Of a stretch of DNA of 64,000 bases, positions 36,040-45,524 are shown piece by piece. The notes beneath the pieces are model-generated. The model did no database searches, had not been told where the DNA came from, and saw nothing but the letters and a program-made list of their open reading frames with translations. The translations under genes were made by a program, and so were the position numbers. The stretch comes from Lysinibacillus fusiformis (GTDB taxonomy: Bacteria; Bacillota; Bacilli; Bacillales_A; Planococcaceae), in contig NZ_CP041696.1 of assembly GCF_007362955.1 (NCBI RefSeq), positions 2,914,001 to 2,978,000 on the forward strand. Reading direction: 5' to 3'. Within the stretch, counting starts at the first letter, position 1. Each line of letters opens with the position of its first letter.

Positions 36040-36363
36040 ATGAATTTAGAAAATCGTTTAAAAGAATTGAGAGAACAACGACAATATACTCAAGATGATG
36101 TTGCGGAATTCTTAAATATTTCCAGACAATCTGTTTCTAAGTGGGAATTAGGAAAAGGTTATCCTGACATCGAGAACCTGATTAGACTAAGTGATTTGTA
36201 TGAGGTTTCATTAGATAAGCTTATTCGAGGAGAAGAAAAATACCAAAAAAAAGAGGTTATCAATCTTCCTAATAATGCCAATCGGAAATCAATTGGGGAT
36301 TTTTTATGGAACTATTGGTGGCTTATTTTCCCTGTATTAGGTATGCTATTTTTCCGATCCTAG
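36040..36363 (+). CDS. XRE-family regulator with C-terminal membrane helix
   Basis: The 107-aa protein has an N-terminal HTH_3 domain (residues 3-60: RLKELREQRQYTQDDVAEFLNISRQSVSKWELGKGYPDIENLIRLSDLY) and a C-terminal hydrophobic segment (FLWNYWWLIFPVLGMLFF), so it is probably a membrane-tethered DNA-binding protein. The ATG at 36040 follows a run of G residues; an in-frame ATG at 36025 lies inside that run and is less likely. No target gene is adjacent, since the neighbours on both sides are convergent or distant. Confidence 0.85.
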   Translation: MNLENRLKELREQRQYTQDDVAEFLNISRQSVSKWELGKGYPDIENLIRLSDLYEVSLDKLIRGEEKYQKKEVINLPNNANRKSIGDFLWNYWWLIFPVLGMLFFRS

Positions 36364-36382
36364 TAATAGTAGTTGAAGTATG

Positions 36383-36419
36383 AAAATAAGCTGTCTCATC
36401 ATTTGAGACAGCTTATTTG
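36383..36419. terminator. Bidirectional terminator between xre and speA
   Basis: AAATAAGCTGTCTCA and TGAGACAGCTTATTT form a long stem with a 4-6 nt loop between the two convergent stop codons. Confidence 0.85.
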
Positions 36420-36422
36420 TGT

Positions 36423-37892
36423 TTAAATGATAGCTCTGCGTTCTTTAATAACGCGGATTGTTTTTAAAGTTGTATCTTCTGGACCTTGAACAGGTAAACC
36501 AGCTTCAACATTCATTTGGATATAACGAATATTTTCCTCAGTAATTATTTCCCCGGGAATAAAAATTGGAATACCAGGTGGATATACCATTATGAATTCC
36601 GCACAAATACAATTATCTGCTTCTGCGAGTGGCACAACTTCTGTATCTGCATAAAAGGCATCTCGAGGTGACATTGCAAGTGCCGGAATTTCTGGCACAT
36701 TGACGACTGTTTCAGTAAAAGCTGCTTCTGAATCAAAAGCTTTAGACATACGACTTAATGCATTTATCAGGAGGTTAATTTCCTTTTTCGTATCAGCCAG
36801 TGTCACAAGACATAAAATATTGTATAAATCGGATAATTCAACCTCAATATTAGCATTGTGACGAAGCCATTCTTCGGCCTGGTGACCGGATATACCTAAA
36901 TCTTTTACACTAATTAACAGTTTTAATGGATCCATATCAAAAGTTGCAGATGAGTGTAATTTTTCTTTTCCTGCACATTTTAAATGTGGAATTTGGTTAA
37001 TGCGTTTACGGGCATCTTTTGCCAAACGAAGCGCATCGCCAATTAAATCATAGCCATGAATTGCTAGCTGACGACGTGCTGTGTCCAGCGAAGCAAGTAA
37101 TGGATAGGACGTCGAAGTTGTTGTTAGCATCGAGAATACGGCTTGTACACGCTTTGCAGAGACTAGCCCCTCACGCACATTTAAAATCGATGTTTGCGTC
37201 ATGGAGCCACCAAGCTTATGTACACTTGTCGCAGCCATATCGGCACCTGCTTCCATAGCGGAATAAGGTAGCTCGTCATGGAATTTAATGTGAACACCAT
37301 GAGCTTCGTCAACAACAACTGGAATATTACGACTATGGACAATTTCAACAATACGTTTTAAATCGGCTGAAAAGCCATAGTAAGTTGGGTTAATAACAAG
37401 GACAGCTTTTGCATCCGGGTAAGCATTTAATGCTTTTTCTACTGCTTCTGCCGAAATACCGTGAGAAATACCATACTCGCTATCCACCTCAGGGTGAATA
37501 AAAATTGGAATAGCACCAGCGAAAACAATCGCTGACATAATGGATTTATGAACATTCCGTGGTATTAGAATCTTATCACCTGGACCGACGACGGTCAGAA
37601 TCATCGTCATAATGGCGCCACTAGTACCTTGAACGGAAAAGAATGTATGATCAGCACCAAAGGCTTCAGCAGCAAGTGCTTGTGCCTCTTTGATCGCACC
37701 CTTTGGTGAATGTAAATCGTCTAGTGGAGCAATGTTAATTAAATCAATTGATAAAACGTTGTCGCCGACGAATTCTCGGAAAGCCGGATCCATACCGTGC
37801 CCTTTCTTATGACCTGGAATATGGAACTGAATTGGATGTCTATTCCGATGTTTTAGTAATACGTCGAACAATGGAGTCTCTAATTGTGACAA
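36423..37892 (-). CDS. speA: Arginine decarboxylase (SpeA)
   Basis: The 489-aa PLP enzyme belongs to the Orn/Lys/Arg decarboxylase class I family. IPGHKKGHGMDP near the N-terminus, SVQGTSGAIMT and the PLP-binding lysine in ATSVHKLGGS identify it as SpeA, which makes agmatine as the first step toward spermidine. I chose TTG at 37892 over GTG at 37904: GTGAGGTGG then sits 8 bp upstream and the protein begins MSQLETPLF, like B. subtilis SpeA. It complements the polyamine uptake operon at 4.8-9.1 kb. Confidence 0.92.
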   Translation of the reverse strand: MSQLETPLFDVLLKHRNRHPIQFHIPGHKKGHGMDPAFREFVGDNVLSIDLINIAPLDDLHSPKGAIKEAQALAAEAFGADHTFFSVQGTSGAIMTMILTVVGPGDKILIPRNVHKSIMSAIVFAGAIPIFIHPEVDSEYGISHGISAEAVEKALNAYPDAKAVLVINPTYYGFSADLKRIVEIVHSRNIPVVVDEAHGVHIKFHDELPYSAMEAGADMAATSVHKLGGSMTQTSILNVREGLVSAKRVQAVFSMLTTTSTSYPLLASLDTARRQLAIHGYDLIGDALRLAKDARKRINQIPHLKCAGKEKLHSSATFDMDPLKLLISVKDLGISGHQAEEWLRHNANIEVELSDLYNILCLVTLADTKKEINLLINALSRMSKAFDSEAAFTETVVNVPEIPALAMSPRDAFYADTEVVPLAEADNCICAEFIMVYPPGIPIFIPGEIITEENIRYIQMNVEAGLPVQGPEDTTLKTIRVIKERRAII

Positions 37893-38037
37893 CGCAGGTA
37901 CCACCTCACTTTTATAATATCTAAGAAAACAAATGAATTATAGCACCTAACGACATGAAAAAATAGACTTTAATTAAAAAATAAAGGGATTTTTTGATGA
38001 TTTCGAGAAGATAGTATCGTATGAAAGGGGAGATTTG

Positions 38038-38997
38038 ATGAATTGGGATACACGTATCACAGAACTTTTGAAGGTTAAATACCCAATTGTTCAGGGGGGA
38101 TTAGCTTATTTAGCATATGCCGATTTAGCAGCGGCAGTGTCGAATGCTGGGGGACTTGGACAAATAACTGCAATGAGCTTGCGTGATGCTGACTTATTAC
38201 GGGCAGAAATTCATAAGGTACGTACATTAACGGACAAGCCATTTGGTGTAAATTTTGCAATTGGCATGTATGGTACAGGTTATGAGGATATGGTACGTGT
38301 AGCAGTCGAAGAACAGGTGCCTGTTGTAACAATGACGGGCGGTAATCCTGCACCAATATTTGAGTTGCTTGCAGGCACGGACATCAAGAAATTAGTACTA
38401 GTTGCAGCACGTAGACAAGCTCAAAAGGCTGAAGAGCTTGGAGCAGATGCAGTCATGGTAGTAGGACAAGAAGGTGGTGGTCATCTTGGACGTGATGACA
38501 TTGGTACAATGGTGCTCGTACCGCAAGTTGTAGATAGCGTAAAAATTCCTGTCATTGCCTCTGGTGGTATTGGTGATGGACGTGGTTGGATGGCCGCACA
38601 TTCACTTGGTGCTGAAGGAATTGAAATGGGCACACGCTTTATTGCAACAAAGGAATGTATTGATGCATCAGAAGCTTATAAAGAGGCACTAATCGCAAGC
38701 TCTGAAGCAGATACAACGGTCATTAAACGCTCCATTGGTGCACCAGCTAGAGCGATACGTAGTGAATTTACAGAGAAAATTTTAGAGATTGAGCGAACAA
38801 CACCTACTTATGATGCATTGAAAGATTATATAAGCGGTACAGCGAATAAACGTTTTATCTATGATGGTGACAAGAATGCTGGTATTGGTTGGGCAGGACA
38901 AGTTACGGGGATGATTCACGATATTCCAACTGTGGATGAGCTGATAACACGAATGGTTGCAGAAGCGGAAAGTATCCGGGTAAAATGGGGACAGTAA
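38038..38997 (+). CDS. Nitronate monooxygenase-family flavoprotein
   Basis: The 319-aa TIM-barrel FMN protein has the NMO/2-nitropropane dioxygenase pattern: YPIVQGGLAYLAYADLAAAVSNAGGLGQI at the start, GGHLGRDDIGTMVLVPQVVD with the usual catalytic-His region, and IPVIASGGIGDGRGWMAAHSLGAEGIEMGTRF for FMN phosphate binding. FabK-type enoyl-ACP reductases have the same fold and cannot be fully excluded. The ATG at 38038 follows GGGGAG. It is 21 bp upstream of yktA and probably co-transcribed with it. Confidence 0.82.
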   Translation: MNWDTRITELLKVKYPIVQGGLAYLAYADLAAAVSNAGGLGQITAMSLRDADLLRAEIHKVRTLTDKPFGVNFAIGMYGTGYEDMVRVAVEEQVPVVTMTGGNPAPIFELLAGTDIKKLVLVAARRQAQKAEELGADAVMVVGQEGGGHLGRDDIGTMVLVPQVVDSVKIPVIASGGIGDGRGWMAAHSLGAEGIEMGTRFIATKECIDASEAYKEALIASSEADTTVIKRSIGAPARAIRSEFTEKILEIERTTPTYDALKDYISGTANKRFIYDGDKNAGIGWAGQVTGMIHDIPTVDELITRMVAEAESIRVKWGQ

Positions 38998-39018
38998 CGT
39001 AAAGGTGGTAATGTCCAA

Positions 39019-39306
39019 ATGGAATATTCTTATCCGTTTTCAATTGATTGGTCGACTGAAGAAATAGTTGATGTTATTAAATTCTTTGAAGGCATCGAGC
39101 AGGCCTATGAAAAGGGCATTAAACGTGAAGTGATGATGGCGAAATATCGTCGCTTTAAAGAGATTGTACCTTCGCAAGCCGAGGAAAAAACAATTTTTCG
39201 TGAATTTGAAGAAGCGAGTGGCTACGTGAGTTATCCGGTAGTAAAGCAAACAAAAGAGACAGCTGATGGTACAATCATAAAGGTTATTCCGAAGCAACGA
39301 CGTTAA
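39019..39306 (+). CDS. yktA: UPF0223 family protein YktA
   Basis: The 95-aa protein matches the UPF0223 family ([20 protein letters not shown], then [21 protein letters not shown]). The function is unknown; the family is a small helical cytoplasmic protein of Bacillales. AAAGGTGG precedes the ATG. It is close behind the nitronate monooxygenase gene and, as in B. subtilis, lies near speA and yktB. Confidence 0.9.
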   Translation: MEYSYPFSIDWSTEEIVDVIKFFEGIEQAYEKGIKREVMMAKYRRFKEIVPSQAEEKTIFREFEEASGYVSYPVVKQTKETADGTIIKVIPKQRR

Positions 39307-39347
39307 AAAAGTGTGGATGTGAGAAATACTCACGTCCACACTTTTTT
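39305..39347 (+). terminator. Terminator after yktA
   Basis: AAAAAGTGTGGATGTGAG pairs with CTCACGTCCACACTTTTTT around a 6-nt loop. Confidence 0.88.
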
Positions 39348-39350
39348 GTC

Positions 39351-39843
39351 TTGCTTTTTTACAAAGAGTCAATAATGACCTAAAGAAAGTTTCGTTTAGC
39401 AATTATTTGGTGTGCATTAACGGATAATAATCAGTGTTAAATATCAAAATTTTGCATAAAATACATCAACAAAGACTTTTATGAAGTAAGCTTACCTCAA
39501 GTATGAAAGCCATCGAATTGTCAATTTGAAAATGATGAACTTATAATGTCACATAAGTTCTCACACTATACCTCTGTAGTTGTCATGTTCAATTCTCTAA
39601 TGAATTAGTTGCTTGGAAGGCTTTTAATTTTGCAGCTTCCTACAAGCACCTTTGAAGTATGAGCTTTGATCCTTCAGATATACCAAATGTTCGGTAATGA
39701 ATCACCCTCGATAAATTTTTGGCTGTGTCGTATATCCTACCATCATTTGAGATGATGGTGTTTTTTGTATCTGAAAATTTATTTTGAAATTAAACCAAGA
39801 AATCATATGAAATTAATCGTTTTCGTATGAAGCATTGTAATTT
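39351..39843. other. Gene-free region between yktA and yktB
   Basis: About 490 bp with no supported gene. The only clear element is a plus-strand terminator-like hairpin at 39739-39766 (ACCATCAT and ATGATGGT with six Ts). It follows nothing obvious, so it may be the end of a small RNA or a gene remnant. Confidence 0.5.
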
Positions 39844-40470
39844 TTATTTTCCTATGATGATGTTATAGATCGGCAGTAAGCTGCTGAAAGTATCTTCTGC
39901 TAATTGATGGAATTGACCGGAAGACAATTTTATAGCTTCATCGCGAGGAATATGTCGGCCTACTAAAAACTCACCTTTTTTAACATCGCGTAGTCGAATA
40001 AGTAACTCCTCCAGCTTCTCTTCTTTAGCCTCTTGAATGGAAAAAGCCAACGGGGACATGTGATCACCGGAAACAATGAAATCATTTGGAAGCTGTTGTA
40101 ACAATGATTTTTTTGTAAGTAGTCTTTCTGCCATCACACTTTTTTGCGGTGCTTCATAAATAATGGCTAATACGATGAATAAATGTGAGCTCCAAAGACC
40201 AATCTGAAAGTGAGGCAATGCTTTATAACCTCTTTTGTATGGAGCGAAGGCAACCCAGCTATCTTTTGGCGGATTGACTGTTCGTCGAGCATGTTTAGCA
40301 ACATGAGGGAAAAATTCTTCTCCAAGCTGACTAGAAAAGAAAGAGGAAAAATCTTCACCTAGTTTATTGAATTTTGGTCGTACACAGGAATTTAAAGCAT
40401 CCATTCTTTGTTCTAAACCATTTATTTGAAAAACATTGAAATCTTTGGTAGTCCATTTTAGTTTCGGCAT
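39844..40470 (-). CDS. yktB: DUF1054 family protein YktB
   Basis: The 208-aa protein matches the YktB/UPF0637 (DUF1054) family: FNVFQINGLEQRMDALNSCVRPKFNKLG, the central HPQIG-like FQIGLWSSHLFIVLAIIYEAP and the GRHIPRDEAIKL stretch. It is soluble and of unknown function. It stands alone on the minus strand between yktA and suhB, matching the Bacillus order. Confidence 0.9.
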   Translation of the reverse strand: MPKLKWTTKDFNVFQINGLEQRMDALNSCVRPKFNKLGEDFSSFFSSQLGEEFFPHVAKHARRTVNPPKDSWVAFAPYKRGYKALPHFQIGLWSSHLFIVLAIIYEAPQKSVMAERLLTKKSLLQQLPNDFIVSGDHMSPLAFSIQEAKEEKLEELLIRLRDVKKGEFLVGRHIPRDEAIKLSSGQFHQLAEDTFSSLLPIYNIIIGK

Positions 40471-40593
40471 TTTTAGTAACTCCTTTCGATTATAAGGTTT
40501 ATTTTAATAAGAAAATGGGAAAAAATCTTATAACAAGTACTTTAACGAAATCTGATAAGGTTTTGTAACAAAATAAAAAAGGACGTGATTTTT

Positions 40594-40791
40594 ATGAAAC
40601 AGATCGTAAAAATTATACGAAAAGTTGACATTGAAAAGCAATATGAACACATTTTACAATTAGAATTAGATTATGAATTAGCCTCCTTGTTCGCTGCTAT
40701 GAATGAGAAAAATGAGCTTGAAATTAAAAAAAGTAAAAAACGTCTGGCTGAAATTCAGATGGAGCTTGAAAGTTTACACGCCTATGCGTAA
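40594..40791 (+). CDS. Small coiled-coil protein, 65 aa (YkzI-like position)
   Basis: The 65-aa acidic/basic protein is probably one long helix or helical hairpin (IEKQYEHILQLELDYELASL, then ELEIKKSKKRLAEIQMELES). I prefer the ATG at 40594, with AAAGGA 10 bp upstream; the GTG at 40585 is too close to that site. It is divergent from yktB and upstream of suhB, the position of ykzI in B. subtilis, but I identify it by place only. Confidence 0.65.
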   Translation: MKQIVKIIRKVDIEKQYEHILQLELDYELASLFAAMNEKNELEIKKSKKRLAEIQMELESLHAYA

Positions 40792-40813
40792 AAAAAAATT
40801 CATACCTATTTAG

Positions 40814-40850
40814 AATCACTTGCTGAATATTCCGACAGCAGGTGATTTTT
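40814..40850 (+). terminator. Terminator after the 65-aa protein gene
   Basis: AATCACTTGCTG and CAGCAGGTGATT pair, followed by five Ts. Between here and 41202 I see no gene or clear structure. Confidence 0.8.
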
Positions 40851-41202
40851 GTTGTTATAAAGGGTAAAATAGACAATATATCATAATAGAAACTGTATTT
40901 GGTAAAGCTCTATTTTCAAGAAGTTACTGTTTAGCGTTGTTTAAAGATTGATGTCGCATGTTTGAGACGTTGTTTATTCTATTGGCTAACACTTGCGTTT
41001 AGTTCTACGACACACAAGGTAGCGATTGTATCTTATATGTAAGAGGCAGTGCTATACTTTGTGATTAGCATTGGAGACTTAGCGATGAAGACAGGTCTAC
41101 ATTTTGTGTGTAAGACAAGGCAGTAACATGATGATGTAAGGAAATTAAGGTTTTATTGATGGGCGTGAATGCGCTTTTCTTATATTCGAAGGGTGGGTTA
41201 TT

Positions 41203-41997
41203 ATGAGTTTACAACGTATCGATGAATTTGCGAAAAGTATTATTTTTGAAGCGGGTAAACGCATTAGAAATGCTTTTTCGTACAATTTAGTTATCGAAAC
41301 AAAATCTAATGCAAATGATCTTGTTACAAATATTGACCGTGAAACAGAATTATTTTTTATAGAAAAAATCAAAATGTTCGACCCGACCCATAAAATCTTA
41401 GGTGAAGAGGGGATGGGGGAGGAAGTCGAATCGTTAGAAGGTGTTGTTTGGATTATTGATCCGATCGACGGCACCATGAATTTTGTTAAGCAACATCGTC
41501 ACTTTATGATTTCAATAGGGATATTTATTGACGGTATTGGTAAGCTTGGTTACATATTCGATGTTATGCGTGAAGACTTATTCTATGCAGTAGCTGGCGA
41601 GGGAGCTTGGTACAATGATTCACCGCTACGTAAATTGCAGTCAGTCACAATTGAAGAATCAGTGATTGGAATTAATGCAAGTTGGGTAGCGCCAAATCGA
41701 CATATCCATCATGAAAAGGTAATTGAATTGATTCGGAAAGTTCGTGGTACGCGTTCATATGGCTCGGCAGCTATGGAAATAGCTTTTGTTGTGAGTGGTA
41801 AGCTTGATGCGTATGTATCCATGCGCCTCTCTCCATGGGATATTGGCGCTGGTACGATTATCGCTACGGAGGTGGGGGCAATTGCGACGAATTTACATGG
41901 AGAAGGTTTTGATTTCCTACATCAAGATACTTTCATCATAGCTAACCCTTCCATCCATAAAGAGTTATTAGAAAAATATATTGTGCCTTATCGCTAA
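41203..41997 (+). CDS. suhB: Inositol monophosphatase family protein (SuhB/YktC)
   Basis: The 264-aa phosphatase has the family motifs: GEEGMGEE (motif with the metal-binding Glu), WIIDPIDGTMNFVKQHRHFMISIG with the DPIDGT metal site, and SPWDIGAGTIIATEVGAIAT with the C-terminal Asp ligand. It hydrolyses inositol-1-phosphate or related sugar phosphates with magnesium. A GGGTGG lies upstream of the ATG. Confidence 0.92.
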   Translation: MSLQRIDEFAKSIIFEAGKRIRNAFSYNLVIETKSNANDLVTNIDRETELFFIEKIKMFDPTHKILGEEGMGEEVESLEGVVWIIDPIDGTMNFVKQHRHFMISIGIFIDGIGKLGYIFDVMREDLFYAVAGEGAWYNDSPLRKLQSVTIEESVIGINASWVAPNRHIHHEKVIELIRKVRGTRSYGSAAMEIAFVVSGKLDAYVSMRLSPWDIGAGTIIATEVGAIATNLHGEGFDFLHQDTFIIANPSIHKELLEKYIVPYR

Positions 41998-41999
41998 GA

Positions 42000-42034
42000 A
42001 AGGAGCTGTCCAAATAGTGGACAGCTCCTTTCCT
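42000..42034 (+). terminator. Terminator after suhB
   Basis: AAAGGAGCTGTCCA and TGGACAGCTCCTTT form a 14-bp perfect stem with a 5-nt loop. Confidence 0.88.
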
Positions 42035-42111
42035 ATATGGCGAAACTAAAAGTAATTTAGCAAACAAACGACTTATATACGCTGTGAGCTATATCGACAT
42101 TTGTTGTTACA

Positions 42112-42297
42112 TTAAAGTAAACCTTGTTCACGTAGTTTACGTTTCATTTTAAAGGCTGTCATGAAAATGACACAAGTAGCCACAATGCCTGCTAATATGC
42201 CAAATCCACTACCAGCTGCTACGGAATAACCGATAGCGCACATTGCTAATATAGCTGCCAATGCATAAATGGCCATTACGAATTTTGCACGATTCAT
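42112..42297 (-). CDS. ylaF: DUF5325 small membrane protein (YlaF-like)
   Basis: The 61-aa protein has two membrane helices (FVMAIYALAAILAMCAIGYSV and GFGILAGIVATCVIFMTAF) and a basic C-terminus (KMKRKLREQ). This matches the DUF5325/YlaF family. GGAGG lies before the ATG at 42297. It is divergent from typA, as ylaF/ylaG proximity in B. subtilis predicts. Function unknown. Confidence 0.82.
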   Translation of the reverse strand: MNRAKFVMAIYALAAILAMCAIGYSVAAGSGFGILAGIVATCVIFMTAFKMKRKLREQGLL

Positions 42298-42361
42298 AGC
42301 CGAGCCTCCTATATAAATTTTTGAAATAAAAATATTTTTTTAGAATGATAGAAATTCTAAT

Positions 42362-42392
42362 AAGGACAATTACGTCCTTCATGTGCTATAAT
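42362..42392 (+). promoter_or_regulatory. Candidate typA promoter with dyad
   Basis: A perfect TATAAT (42387-42392) is preceded by the dyad AAGGAC-N6-GTCCTT (42362-42379) where the -35 would lie. No good -35 is visible, so the dyad may be an activator site or chance. Confidence 0.35.
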
Positions 42393-42433
42393 ATCACAGT
42401 TAAACATACGAAAAAAGAATATGGAGTGGAATA

Positions 42434-44278
42434 ATGACAAACTTACGTCAAGATCTTCGCAATATCGCAATAATCGCCCACGTTGACCATGGTAAAACTA
42501 CTTTAGTCGACCAATTACTAAAACAATCAGGTACATTCCGTTCAAACGAACGTGTTGAAGAACGTGCAATGGACTCTAATGATATTGAACGCGAACGTGG
42601 TATTACGATTTTAGCTAAAAATACAGCAGTAAACTATGAAGGAACTCGTATCAACATCCTTGATACGCCTGGACACGCTGACTTCGGTGGTGAGGTAGAA
42701 CGTATTTTAAAAATGGTAGACGGCGTTTTACTAGTTGTCGATGCGTATGAAGGTTGTATGCCTCAAACACGTTTCGTACTGAAAAAAGCATTAGAACAAC
42801 GCTTAACACCAATCGTTGTTGTGAACAAAGTAGACAAAGATTCAGCTCGTCCACTAGAAGTAGTAGATGAAGTACTTGAATTATTCATCGAGCTAGGTGC
42901 AGATGAAGACCAATTAGACTTCCCTGTTGTTTATGCTTCAGGTGTAAATGGTACAGCTTCTTTAGACGCTGATCCATCTAAACAAGAAGAAAATATGAAA
43001 TGTCTATTCGAAAAAGTTATCGAATCTATTCCGGCACCAGTTGATAACTCAGAAGACCCATTACAATTCCAAGTAGCTCTACTTGACTATAATGACTTCG
43101 TTGGACGTATCGGAATTGGTCGCGTATTCCGCGGAACAATTTCTGTAGGTCAACAAGTTGCATTGATGAAATTAGACGGTACAGTGAAAAACTTCCGTGT
43201 AACGAAAATCTTTGGTTTCTTCGGCTTAAAACGTGAAGAAGTAGAGACAGCAAAAGCTGGTGACTTAATTGCCGTTTCAGGTATGGAAGACATCAACGTA
43301 GGTGAAACAGTTTGTCCTGTTGAACATCAAGAAGCGCTTACACCATTACGTATCGATGAGCCAACGTTACAAATGACTTTCTTAGTAAACAATTCTCCAT
43401 TCGCAGGCCGTGAAGGGAAATGGGTTACTTCTCGTAAAGTGGAAGAGCGTTTACGTGCTCAATTACAAACGGACGTATCTTTACGTGTTGAAGATACTGA
43501 TTCTCCAGACGCATGGACAGTTTCAGGTCGTGGGGAACTTCACTTATCTATCTTGATCGAAAATATGCGTCGTGAAGGCTTCGAATTACAAGTATCTAAA
43601 CCACAAGTAATCGTGCGTGAAATCGACGGTGTAAAATGTGAACCATTCGAACGCGTTCAAATCGATGTTCCTGAAGAAAATGTTGGTTCAATTATCGAAT
43701 CGATTGGTACACGTAAAGGTGAAATGCTTGATATGGTGAACAATGGCAGTGGCCAAGTTCGTTTAACATTCTTAGTACCGGCACGTGGATTAATTGGTTA
43801 TACAACTGAATTCATGTCGATGACAAAAGGTTTCGGTATTATCAACCACACGTTTGATTGCTACCAACCGCTATTACCAGGTAAAATCGGTGGTCGTCAC
43901 CAAGGTGTGCTAGTTTCAATGGAAACTGGTAAATCAACTACTTATGGTATGATGCAAATTGAAGACCGTGGTACACTATTCTTAGAGCCAGGTACAGATA
44001 TTTACGAAGGTATGATTGTTGGTGAAAATACACGTGACGCTGATATCACTGTAAACATCACAAAAATGAAACAAAAAACTAACATCCGTTCTGCAAATAA
44101 AGACCAAACGAATGTAATTAAAAAACCACGTATCTTATCTCTAGAAGAAGCACTTGAATATCTAGGTGATGATGAGTACTTAGAAATCACACCAGAATCT
44201 ATTCGCCTTCGTAAACAAATTCTAGATAAAAACGAACGTGAGAAAGCAGCGAAAAAATTACGTAACGCAGAACAATAA
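42434..44278 (+). CDS. typA: Ribosome-associated GTPase TypA/BipA
   Basis: The 614-aa translation-factor GTPase has G1 [11 protein letters not shown]2 RERGITI, G3 [10 protein letters not shown] and G4 NKVDKDSA, then domains resembling EF-G and the BipA-specific C-terminal domain. It binds ribosomes and supports assembly of the 50S subunit at low temperature or stress. The ATG follows GGAGTGG. It appears to be co-transcribed with ylaH 33 bp downstream. Confidence 0.97.
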   Translation: MTNLRQDLRNIAIIAHVDHGKTTLVDQLLKQSGTFRSNERVEERAMDSNDIERERGITILAKNTAVNYEGTRINILDTPGHADFGGEVERILKMVDGVLLVVDAYEGCMPQTRFVLKKALEQRLTPIVVVNKVDKDSARPLEVVDEVLELFIELGADEDQLDFPVVYASGVNGTASLDADPSKQEENMKCLFEKVIESIPAPVDNSEDPLQFQVALLDYNDFVGRIGIGRVFRGTISVGQQVALMKLDGTVKNFRVTKIFGFFGLKREEVETAKAGDLIAVSGMEDINVGETVCPVEHQEALTPLRIDEPTLQMTFLVNNSPFAGREGKWVTSRKVEERLRAQLQTDVSLRVEDTDSPDAWTVSGRGELHLSILIENMRREGFELQVSKPQVIVREIDGVKCEPFERVQIDVPEENVGSIIESIGTRKGEMLDMVNNGSGQVRLTFLVPARGLIGYTTEFMSMTKGFGIINHTFDCYQPLLPGKIGGRHQGVLVSMETGKSTTYGMMQIEDRGTLFLEPGTDIYEGMIVGENTRDADITVNITKMKQKTNIRSANKDQTNVIKKPRILSLEEALEYLGDDEYLEITPESIRLRKQILDKNEREKAAKKLRNAEQ

Positions 44279-44311
44279 TTTTCCGCTGGCATGAAAGGAA
44301 GAGGATGAACG

Positions 44312-44677
44312 ATGTTGAATTGGTTGTTACTCAACTCTATTCAAGCATCTGAAATGAGAGAAGGAACAGAGGCTGAAGTATTAGAAGATTTAACAGGTAT
44401 TAGCCGTTTCATTTATGAAAATGCACCGAATTATACAGTAGCAGGGTATATAGCTTTCTTCTCCGTATTTATTTTATGTGCAATTGTTTATCAATTAGGC
44501 TTTGCACGAAAATTAAATTTAAAGCAAAATATTGTTGTGTACCTCTGTTTATTTATTGGATGTATTTTTCTTACTTTCTTCGCTCTATCATTACCAATGA
44601 TGGAGGGGTTAATTGTTGCAGCATTATTTTTGGGTATTTATAAAATTCGCTTAGCTAGGGAAAATAAAGAAGCCTAA
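44312..44677 (+). CDS. ylaH: YlaH-like membrane protein
   Basis: The 121-aa protein has a polar N-terminus and three predicted helices (AGYIAFFSVFILCAIVYQLGF, IVVYLCLFIGCIFLTFFAL, LIVAALFLGIYKIRL), as in the YlaH family. AAGGAAGAGG precedes the ATG. It lies just after typA as in B. subtilis. Function unknown. Confidence 0.87.
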   Translation: MLNWLLLNSIQASEMREGTEAEVLEDLTGISRFIYENAPNYTVAGYIAFFSVFILCAIVYQLGFARKLNLKQNIVVYLCLFIGCIFLTFFALSLPMMEGLIVAALFLGIYKIRLARENKEA

Positions 44678-44690
44678 AGGTTAAAGATTA

Positions 44691-44742
44691 AACAAACCAG
44701 TTGGATGATGATGTGTCATCATTCCAACTGGTTTGTTTTTTC
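44691..44742 (+). terminator. Terminator of typA-ylaH
   Basis: AACAAACCAGTTGGA and TCCAACTGGTTTGTT pair, with an inner TGATGA/TCATCA stem, followed by a T run. Confidence 0.9.
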
Positions 44743-45010
44743 TGTTTGAATTTTTCTCCTATCTATAGTTCATTATATACTCTTCTATTACTCAAGATTA
44801 CCTCTATATTTATAGATTTTAACTAACTATATGCCACGTTTTACGAACTGTTTTAAATGACAATTTTAATTTCTCTCATAAGATAACACTCCTTGATTTA
44901 TACCAACTTTACTTTTTGAACTTACAACTTTATACGTATATAGAAGGTTGATTTGTTAGTTTTCTACAGCTGAAATGCTGCGATCTTCTGAAAATATTGA
45001 ATTAAACACT

Positions 45011-45051
45011 AAAACCACCATACAAAAATATTACTTTTACATGGTGGTTTT
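45011..45051. terminator. Inverted repeat in an AT-rich gene-free stretch
   Basis: AAAACCACCAT and ATGGTGGTTTT form an 11-bp stem with a 19-nt loop. It may end transcription of the secreted-protein gene on the minus strand. The region 44743-45152 is very AT-rich and holds no other supported feature. Confidence 0.5.
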
Positions 45052-45152
45052 AAGCTAGGAGGCCTAATTGAATGACTCCAAATTATACTAATGCAAGAGA
45101 TATATTATTTACTATAAATCCTAATTAATTAAGATTCCAGGTGAAGTGAGCG

Positions 45153-45524
45153 TTAGTTCAAAGAAATATTACCAGTTCCACTACATTTATTTGTATCACC
45201 AGTACAATACAAAGCTAACTTGTGCTTTGTATTACTATTTGTGTTAACCCATTTGCCAACAGCTTCTCCAGGTCTAATAGTGTAAGTATCACTGTCTAAG
45301 GCACCATTTGCATTATGAATTTGCCAAATGATATCTACAGATCCATAATTTTTAAGAAGAATAAAAACTTTAGAGGATGCATTGACTGAGTTCGAAGAAT
45401 TATAAGTAGTAGAAGAACTTACACTAACACCCTCCGATGTAGAAGCAAAGGCATTATCTGCATTATAAGTATAGAAAGACATAATAAGTACTAATGGCAT
45501 TACAAATTTTAATATTTTTTTCAA
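45153..45524 (-). CDS. Small secreted protein, 123 aa, unknown family
   Basis: The protein has a classic signal peptide (KKILKFVMPLVLIMSFYTYNADNAFAS, probable cleavage after AFA), then a Ser/Asn-rich stretch and a compact domain with KVFILLKNYGSVDIIWQIHN, a polar strand TYTIRPGEAVGKWV, and two cysteines near the C-terminus (YCTGDTNKC) that could form a disulfide in the secreted form. It starts with TTG at 45524; AAAGGAGAG sits 7 bp upstream. The local AT content is higher than in neighbouring core genes, suggesting acquisition. I do not recognise a family. Confidence 0.75.
   Translation of the reverse strand: MKKILKFVMPLVLIMSFYTYNADNAFASTSEGVSVSSSTTYNSSNSVNASSKVFILLKNYGSVDIIWQIHNANGALDSDTYTIRPGEAVGKWVNTNSNTKHKLALYCTGDTNKCSGTGNISLN

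Noticed and set aside
39597-39722. Minus-strand frame with HYRTFGISEGSKLILQRC, slightly like a FeoA-type fold, interrupted by a stop
   Set aside because: The similarity is short and there is no start, ribosome site or continuation; insufficient to call a pseudogene.
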